This document shows, one piece after another, positions 57,533 through 64,000 of a stretch of 64,000 bases of DNA. The stretch comes from an uncultured Bacteroidota bacterium (GTDB lineage: Bacteria > Bacteroidota > Bacteroidia > Flavobacteriales > Flavobacteriaceae). The notes beneath the pieces were generated by a model. That model was not told the DNA's origin. It saw only the letters and a list, made by a program, of their open reading frames with translations, and ran no database searches. How positions within the stretch are numbered: the stretch's first letter is position 1; every line of letters begins with the position of its first letter. The stretch is taken from contig CACIHJ010000003.1 of assembly GCA_902586435.1 (NCBI GenBank), positions 1-64,000 on the forward strand. The letters run 5' to 3'. The translations under genes and the position numbers were made by a program.

Positions 57533-59917
57533 ATGAGTTATAAAATAAAAAAAGTTGCAGTTTTAGGATCAGGTGTTATGGGATCTGGAATTGCATGTCA
57601 TTTGGCCAATGTAGGGATTGATGTTCTGATGCTAGATATAGTTCCAAAAAATTTAGAGAAAGGTAAAAGTAGGAATATGGTTGCTGATGAATCTCTTTCT
57701 AGAGTTGTCAAATCAAAACCTAATCCTATCTATAACAAAGAATTCTTAAAAAGAATTAAAACAGGAAATTTTGATGATGATTTTGAAAAGATTTCATCAA
57801 CAGATTGGATTATTGAGGTTGTAGTTGAGAACCTAGAGATTAAAAAACAGATTTTTGAAAAAGTAGAAAAATATAAATCTAAGGATTCATTTGTTAGCTC
57901 TAACACTTCAAGTATTCCTATAAACTTATTATGTGAAGGCAGATCTAAAGATTTTAAGAAAAACTTTTGTGGAACACATTTTTTTAATCCTGCAAGATAC
58001 ATGAGGTTGCTTGAAATTATTCCTCAAACTGAAACTGATTCAAAATTAGTTGAATTTCTAATGGAGTTTGGAGATATAACTCTTGGAAAACAAACAGTTT
58101 TATGTAAAGACACTCCTGCTTTTATTGCTAACAGAATTGGAATTATGGCTGGTATAAAATTGCTTCAGTTAACTGATAAATATGATTTTACTATTGAGGA
58201 AGTTGATTTAATGACAGGTTCAGTTATTGGATATCCAAGCTCAGGTACATTTAGATTACAAGATCTTGTAGGTCTAGATACAAGTGAGAAGGTTACAAAA
58301 TTTCTAGTTGATACTGTTAAAGATGATTCATTCTATAGTACCCTAAAAGATCAACCTGAGAATAAAGCTTTTAGATTTTTAATTGATAATAATTTTCTTG
58401 GAAATAAGTCAGGTAAGGGGTATTACGAAAAAACAAATAAAAAAGATGAAAATGGAAAAACGATAATTAACTCATTAGATCTAAAAACTCACCAATATAG
58501 AAAATCAATCAAGCCAGATTTAAAATTAGTTAAAGAGGCAAAATCTATAGAACTTTTTGATAGAAGAATTAAATTTTTGATTGAAGGTGATTCAAATGAA
58601 AATTTATTTTATAGAGAATATTTAGCCTGTCTTTTATCCTATTCTGCGATGAGTATTCCTGAAATAGCAGATGATTATTACCAAATTGATGATGCAGGGA
58701 GAACAGGATATGCATGGACATATGGTCCTTTTGAGCTATGGGATAATTTAGGACTTGAAAATGGAATAAAGCTTTTAGAATCTTGTGATGAAAAAATTCC
58801 TAAATGGATCCATGAAATGAAAAAAAATGGAGGTGATGTATTCTATAAGTTCGAAGATGGTAAAAGAAAATATTTTGATGTAAAATCTAAAAAATATGTA
58901 ACCGTTCCAAGTTCGGAATCATTTATAATCCTAGATGCATTTAGATCAAATAATATTTTTAAAAATTCAGAATGTACTCTACATGATATAGGAGATGGTG
59001 TGATTTGTATCGAATTTCAGAGTAAAGCAGGAGCTATTGGTTCAGGAATAGGGGATGGAATAAATAAAGCAATTGATATAGCGGAGAGTGATGGTTGGAA
59101 GGGAATTGTTATAGGACATAATAATAAGCAGTTTTCTGTTGGTGCTAACATAATGAACATGGGTATGGCAGCTATGCAGAAAAAGTATGATGAAGTTGAA
59201 AAATTTCTAGTAGGATTTCAAAATATTTTGATGAAAATGAAAACTTCTAAGGTCCCCATTGTAGCTTCTACTCAGGGATTTGTATTGGGTGGTGGTCTGG
59301 AAGTAGTAATTCATTGTGATGCAGGGATATTTGCTTCCGAGTCATATATAGGACTTCCTGAAGCAGGAATAGGATTACTTCCGGCAGGAGGAGGTACAAA
59401 AGAGATGGCAATGAGAGCATCTAATTCATTTAAAACAGGAGATGTGAAAATGCCAACATTAATAGAACATTTCAGGTCTATTGCTACAGCTACAGTTGCA
59501 ACATCTGCTCATGAGGCATTTGATATTAATTATCTTCAAGCTACAAGAGATACTGTGTGCATGAACCAAATGAGAAATATAGCAATGGCTAAAGAAAAAG
59601 CATTACAATTATCGGTAGGATATATTCCTCCATCTTTAAACCAACATGTTGAGGTTCTTGGTAGAGCAGGTCTTTCAACTCTTTACTCTGCAATTAATGA
59701 GTTTAAGTTAGGAGGCTACATGTCAGATTATGATGTCGAGGTATCAAGAAAAATAGCTTATGTTATATGTGGTGGAGATTTAACAAGTTCTCAACTTGTA
59801 AGTGAAGAATATTTATTTGACCTTGAAAGAGAAAACTTTATGAGTCTTCTAGGTAATCAAAAAACTTTGGATAGAATCCAATACATGCTAATGAATAAAA
59901 AACCTTTAAGAAATTAA
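57533..59917 (+). CDS. 3-hydroxyacyl-CoA dehydrogenase/enoyl-CoA hydratase fusion (FadB/FadJ-like)
   Basis: VAVLGSGVMGSGIACHLANVG, FCGTHFFNPARYMRLLEII, enoyl-CoA hydratase region GFVLGGGLEVVIHCDAGIFASESYIGLPEAGIGLLPAGGG. Confidence 0.94.
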   Translation: MSYKIKKVAVLGSGVMGSGIACHLANVGIDVLMLDIVPKNLEKGKSRNMVADESLSRVVKSKPNPIYNKEFLKRIKTGNFDDDFEKISSTDWIIEVVVENLEIKKQIFEKVEKYKSKDSFVSSNTSSIPINLLCEGRSKDFKKNFCGTHFFNPARYMRLLEIIPQTETDSKLVEFLMEFGDITLGKQTVLCKDTPAFIANRIGIMAGIKLLQLTDKYDFTIEEVDLMTGSVIGYPSSGTFRLQDLVGLDTSEKVTKFLVDTVKDDSFYSTLKDQPENKAFRFLIDNNFLGNKSGKGYYEKTNKKDENGKTIINSLDLKTHQYRKSIKPDLKLVKEAKSIELFDRRIKFLIEGDSNENLFYREYLACLLSYSAMSIPEIADDYYQIDDAGRTGYAWTYGPFELWDNLGLENGIKLLESCDEKIPKWIHEMKKNGGDVFYKFEDGKRKYFDVKSKKYVTVPSSESFIILDAFRSNNIFKNSECTLHDIGDGVICIEFQSKAGAIGSGIGDGINKAIDIAESDGWKGIVIGHNNKQFSVGANIMNMGMAAMQKKYDEVEKFLVGFQNILMKMKTSKVPIVASTQGFVLGGGLEVVIHCDAGIFASESYIGLPEAGIGLLPAGGGTKEMAMRASNSFKTGDVKMPTLIEHFRSIATATVATSAHEAFDINYLQATRDTVCMNQMRNIAMAKEKALQLSVGYIPPSLNQHVEVLGRAGLSTLYSAINEFKLGGYMSDYDVEVSRKIAYVICGGDLTSSQLVSEEYLFDLERENFMSLLGNQKTLDRIQYMLMNKKPLRN

Positions 59918-59919
59918 TT

Positions 59920-61089
59920 ATGGAAGCATATATAGTAGCTGGATATAGATCAGCAATAGCAAAAGCAAAAAGAGGAGGCTTTAAAAATTATAGAACTGAT
60001 GATTTAGCTGTCGATGTTATAAAGCATCTTACAACGCAAGTTCCAAAACTTGATACAACTAAAGTTGATGATGTGATTGTTGGTTGCGCAAATCCTGAAG
60101 GTGAGCAGGGACTTCAAGTTGCTAGATTAATTTCTGCAAGAGCCCTTGGAAAAGAAGTTCCAGGTGTTACGATTAATAGATACTGTGCCTCTGGTCTTGA
60201 AGCAATATCAATGGCAGTTAGTAAGGTTAAAGCTGGGTTCGGTCATATTTTTATTGCAGGTGGAATTGAAAGTATGAGCTTAATTCCAATGACTGGTTAT
60301 AAATTAGCCCCAAGTTATAAAGCAAACTTAGATAATATGAACTATCATGTTGGAATGGGTCAAACAGCAGAGGCTGTTGCTGAAAAATACAATATATCAA
60401 GAGAAGCTTCAGATCAATTTTCATTGGAGTCTCATACTAAAGCTGCTAACGCAATTGATAAAGGGCACTTTAAAGATGAGATTGTGCCAGTTACTGTTGA
60501 GGAAGTTTTTGTAGAAAATGGTAAAAAAGTATCTAAATCTCATGTTGTAGATATGGATGAAGGTGTTAGGAGAGATACCACTCTTGAAGCTTTATCAAAA
60601 CTTAGACCCGCATTTAAAATGGGTGGAATTGTTACTGCTGGTAACTCATCTCAGACTTCTGATGGTGCTGCTTTTGTTTTAGTAATGAGTGAAGAAATGG
60701 TTAAGCAATTAGGGGTTAAACCAATTGCTAGAATGGTTACTTGTACATCAGGAGGTGTTGATCCATTATACATGGGTATCGGACCTGTTGAAGCTATTCC
60801 AAAGGCACTAGATCAAGCTGGCTTAAAAATATCCGATATTGAGCAAACAGAATTAAATGAGGCTTTTGCTTGTCAAGCTTTAGCTGTTATTCAAGAGGCA
60901 GGTCTAGATCCTAGTACTGTTAATGTTAATGGAGGAGCTATAGCATTAGGCCACCCTCTTGGGTGTACTGGAGCCAAGTTAACTATTCAGCTTCTCAATG
61001 AAATGAAAAGAAGAGATCAAAAGTATGGAATGGTTACCGCTTGTGTTGGAGGAGGTCAAGGAATAGCAGGAATTTTTGAAAGACTTTAG
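59920..61089 (+). CDS. Acetyl-CoA C-acyltransferase (thiolase, FadA-like)
   Basis: [54 protein letters not shown]. Confidence 0.95.
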   Translation: MEAYIVAGYRSAIAKAKRGGFKNYRTDDLAVDVIKHLTTQVPKLDTTKVDDVIVGCANPEGEQGLQVARLISARALGKEVPGVTINRYCASGLEAISMAVSKVKAGFGHIFIAGGIESMSLIPMTGYKLAPSYKANLDNMNYHVGMGQTAEAVAEKYNISREASDQFSLESHTKAANAIDKGHFKDEIVPVTVEEVFVENGKKVSKSHVVDMDEGVRRDTTLEALSKLRPAFKMGGIVTAGNSSQTSDGAAFVLVMSEEMVKQLGVKPIARMVTCTSGGVDPLYMGIGPVEAIPKALDQAGLKISDIEQTELNEAFACQALAVIQEAGLDPSTVNVNGGAIALGHPLGCTGAKLTIQLLNEMKRRDQKYGMVTACVGGGQGIAGIFERL

Positions 61090-61520
61090 GTCTTCTTTAT
61101 AACATAGGTTACTATTCCCCATACTATAAGTTCATTCTCTTCAGTTATTTTAATTGGATTATATTTTTTGTTTTCAGGCATTAGATATACATGATCTTTT
61201 TCAATTTTCACCCTTTTAACAGTAAACTCTCCATTTACATAGCATACAGCTATTTTGTTATTCTTCACCTCTTCGCTTCTGTCAATTACTAAAATATCAC
61301 CATCATTTAATCCAGCATCTTTCATTGATTCACCAGATACTTTTGCATAAAATGTAGCTTCTTTATTTTTTACTAAAACTTTTTCAAGACTAATTCTTGC
61401 TTCCTCAAAATCGCCTGCTGGTGATGGAAATCCAGCCGATATTCCATCCCTAATAAAAATATTATTGGAAGATTTTTTATCATTTGGTTTAAATATTTGA
61501 ATTTTATCTTTCTTAATCAT
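61086..61520 (-). CDS. umuD: UmuD-like S24 peptidase (translesion synthesis)
   Basis: SAG-F cleavage-site-like sequence, [26 protein letters not shown] catalytic Lys. Confidence 0.92.
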   Translation of the reverse strand: MIKKDKIQIFKPNDKKSSNNIFIRDGISAGFPSPAGDFEEARISLEKVLVKNKEATFYAKVSGESMKDAGLNDGDILVIDRSEEVKNNKIAVCYVNGEFTVKRVKIEKDHVYLMPENKKYNPIKITEENELIVWGIVTYVIKKT

Positions 61521-62776
61521 GACACTAATAAAACCTCTTCGATATTAGTTGTATAATTCCTAGATAAATTTTGTCTATTCATTTTCCATATTCTTTTTTG
61601 ATCTTGACTTGCGAGTCTAACTTTATATAAACCATACTTATTATCTATATTATCTATGCTTTCCATTAATTTTTTATGCTTCTTAGTATCTTTCTCAAAA
61701 AAACTGACTTGATGAATAGATTCAGGGGTTAATCCCATAAGAATTATACCTGCCTTTTTATATGATTTGCCTTTATGATAAATCTTCTTTAAAAGTTTTA
61801 TTGCAAACTTACTGATTTCAATACTTGAGTTTGTAGAGAAAGGCAAAGCCCCCGTAAGACTAAAATGATACCTTTCATTATTTTCCTTGAAAGGATTACT
61901 ACGTATATAGATAGAGATCATATTACACTCACTATTTTGTGTTCTTAATTTTTTAGAGGCAACAACAGCAAATGTTGTAATCCTTTCTATCAAGTCATCA
62001 AGTGATGAAATTTCAGCCTCAAAACTTCTGGTAGTGGCTATAGATTTCTTATTATTATTTTCTTCCACGATATCTAGAGTTGGAATACCTTCAAGCTCTT
62101 TTTTTAATTTCAGTCCAATAATGCTCATGTTTCTTTTTACCCAATTATCTGGAAGCCTGATAAAATCAAAACCAGATTTTACACCAACTTTTAATAGTTT
62201 TTTTTCATTCTTAAGTCCAATACCCCAAATGTCCTTAATATTTATATTCTTTAGAGCTTTGATATGTTTGCTATTCTTGTTAATTGAGTAAAAACTCCTA
62301 GTTTCATTGGAGTATTTTTTTGCAATTCTATTTGCAACTTTTGCTAGTGATTTTGTCTCTGCAAGTCCTATTGATATCGGTATGCCTGTCCATTTCATAA
62401 CAGTTTCTATTATCTCTCTACATTTCTGATCAATTATATCTTCTGAGAATCCTTCAAACTTTACAAAAGCTTCATCAATACTATATATCTCAATATTTGG
62501 TGTGAATTGAGCTATAATAGACATTACCCTATTACTCATATCTCCATACAGTTTAAAATTAGAAGAAAAGACCTCAATCTTATTATCTTCAAATTTTTTC
62601 TTGTATTTGAATGCAGGAGCTCCCATTGGAATTCCAAGAGATTTTGCTTCATCACTTCGAGCTATAACACAACCGTCATTATTAGATAAGACAACAATAG
62701 GCTTGTCGATTAGGTTAGGTTGGAATACCCTTTCACAAGAGGCATAAAAATTATTACAGTCAATAAGAGCAAACAT
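61517..62776 (-). CDS. umuC: Y-family DNA polymerase UmuC
   Basis: [57 protein letters not shown]. Confidence 0.95.
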   Translation of the reverse strand: MFALIDCNNFYASCERVFQPNLIDKPIVVLSNNDGCVIARSDEAKSLGIPMGAPAFKYKKKFEDNKIEVFSSNFKLYGDMSNRVMSIIAQFTPNIEIYSIDEAFVKFEGFSEDIIDQKCREIIETVMKWTGIPISIGLAETKSLAKVANRIAKKYSNETRSFYSINKNSKHIKALKNINIKDIWGIGLKNEKKLLKVGVKSGFDFIRLPDNWVKRNMSIIGLKLKKELEGIPTLDIVEENNNKKSIATTRSFEAEISSLDDLIERITTFAVVASKKLRTQNSECNMISIYIRSNPFKENNERYHFSLTGALPFSTNSSIEISKFAIKLLKKIYHKGKSYKKAGIILMGLTPESIHQVSFFEKDTKKHKKLMESIDNIDNKYGLYKVRLASQDQKRIWKMNRQNLSRNYTTNIEEVLLVS

Positions 62777-62846
62777 TGTACAAAAATCCGAAAAATATTA
62801 AAATACATTAAAAACAAGTTGTAATTTTATTAACTAATTACCTACT

Positions 62847-64000
62847 ATGGATAAGTTCTCTTTTCTCAATTCAGCTCATACGAGTCATTTTGCAGAAATG
62901 TATGATCAATATTTGCAATCTCCGGATAGTTTAGAGCCAAGTTGGAAAGCTTTTTTTCAAGGATTTGATTTTGGAATGGAGACATCAAGTGTCACATTTG
63001 AAGAAAAGAAATTTCAAGTTCCTGAGAATATAAAGAAGGAGTTTCAAGTTGTTAATTTAATTGATGCATATAGAAAAAGAGGTCATCTATTTACAATTAC
63101 AAATCCAGTTAGAGAAAGAAGAAAATATTCTCCAACTCTTGATATAGAAAATTTTGGTCTTAATGAAACAGACTTGGAATTAGTTTTTAGTGCAGGAGAA
63201 ATTGTAGGCCTAGGACCAGATAAATTAAAAAATATAATTAAACACCTAAATGATATCTATTGTTCATCAATAGGTGTAGAATATATGTATATAAGAGATC
63301 CTAACAGAGTTAAATGGATACAGAACAGGTTAAATATTAATGCAAATCATCCAAATTTTTCAAAAACTCAGAAACTAAGTATCCTTAACAAACTAAATCA
63401 AGCATATCTGTTTGAGAATTTTTTACAGAAGAAATATGTTGGGCAAAAAAGATTTTCTTTAGAAGGGGGGGAATCATTGATTCCAGCAATTGACTTTTTA
63501 ATCCAATTAGCAGCTGATAAAGGAGTAAAGGAAGTTGTTATGGGAATGTCACACAGGGGTAGGCTTAATACATTAGCTAACATTTTCGAAAAGTCAACAA
63601 ACGAAATATTTGCAGAGTTTGAAGGGAAAGATTATGAGGAAGATATTTTTGATGGAGATGTAAAATACCACTTAGGTTGGACTTCTGAAAGAATCAGTGA
63701 TAAAGGAAATAAGATAAAATTAAATTTAGCTCCAAACCCTTCACATTTAGAGTCAGTATTTCCTATTGTTCAAGGAATCTCAAGAGCTAAAATTGAAAAT
63801 GATCTTGATAATGATCCGAATAGTTTAATCCCTATAATTGTTCATGGTGATGCAGCTATAGCTGCTCAAGGGGTAGTTTATGAGGTGGTGCAAATGTCTA
63901 AACTTAAAGGTTACTCGACAGGAGGTACAGTCCATATTATAGTGAATAATCAGATAGGATTTACAACTAATTATCTTGATGGGAGATCCAGTACATACTG
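62847..64000 (+). CDS. sucA: 2-oxoglutarate dehydrogenase E1 component, N-terminal part (truncated by window edge)
   Basis: ATG at 62847: MDKFSFLNSAHTSHFAEMYDQYLQSPDSLEPSWKAFFQGFDFG...; later VVMGMSHRGRLNTLANIF; open to the window end, so absent from the ORF track. Confidence 0.93.
   Translation, partial: MDKFSFLNSAHTSHFAEMYDQYLQSPDSLEPSWKAFFQGFDFGMETSSVTFEEKKFQVPENIKKEFQVVNLIDAYRKRGHLFTITNPVRERRKYSPTLDIENFGLNETDLELVFSAGEIVGLGPDKLKNIIKHLNDIYCSSIGVEYMYIRDPNRVKWIQNRLNINANHPNFSKTQKLSILNKLNQAYLFENFLQKKYVGQKRFSLEGGESLIPAIDFLIQLAADKGVKEVVMGMSHRGRLNTLANIFEKSTNEIFAEFEGKDYEEDIFDGDVKYHLGWTSERISDKGNKIKLNLAPNPSHLESVFPIVQGISRAKIENDLDNDPNSLIPIIVHGDAAIAAQGVVYEVVQMSKLKGYSTGGTVHIIVNNQIGFTTNYLDGRSSTY

Noticed and set aside
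63398-63583. 61-aa antisense ORF near the window end
   Set aside because: Lies within the sucA coding region on the opposite strand, with no domain signal.
1-64000. Mobile element, prophage, toxin-antitoxin or defence island
   Set aside because: I saw no transposase, integrase, phage structural, nuclease-helicase or Cas genes; the XRE gene alone is not enough to call a toxin-antitoxin system.

Overview
This is a 64 kb window of low-GC, very compact chromosome from a member of the Bacteroidetes, most likely a streamlined marine flavobacterium (inferred from gene content, TAnnTTTG-type promoters and Act/caa3 respiratory genes). Nearly all of it is core gene content. In order it holds: alternative complex III (actB-F) with cytochrome oxidase coxBA; ruvB-maeB-ruvA-gcvH-tonB; ctaB plus oxidase subunits III/III/IV and SCO/DUF420 assembly genes; a small membrane protein/XRE module; a MacB-like ABC efflux set with HlyD and TolC; tsaB; ompH-bamA-uppS-nadK; pdxJ; mgtE-rsmA; serS-ribF-pth-rplY-prs; three tRNAs; a TonB-dependent receptor; rimM-rpsP; clpPX; GH3; mutS-smr; a coiled-coil lipoprotein with an HExxH motif; fadBA; umuCD; and a 3'-truncated sucA. 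I see no CRISPR array, transposon or prophage. I found no convincing large novel system. The best second-look items are: (1) an AraC-type HTH fragment with no start codon, absent from the ORF track (56902-57156, minus); (2) an inverted repeat at 17529-17576 whose arms carry both elements of a Bacteroidetes-type promoter, upstream of a membrane protein/XRE pair; (3) the coiled-coil HESAH lipoprotein overlapped with mutS and a minimal Smr ORF; (4) ruvA directly abutting gcvH, where sprA is expected in gliding flavobacteria; (5) a cysteine-free SCO-like protein beside a normal SCO; (6) repetitive acidic tails on ribosomal proteins S16 and L25.
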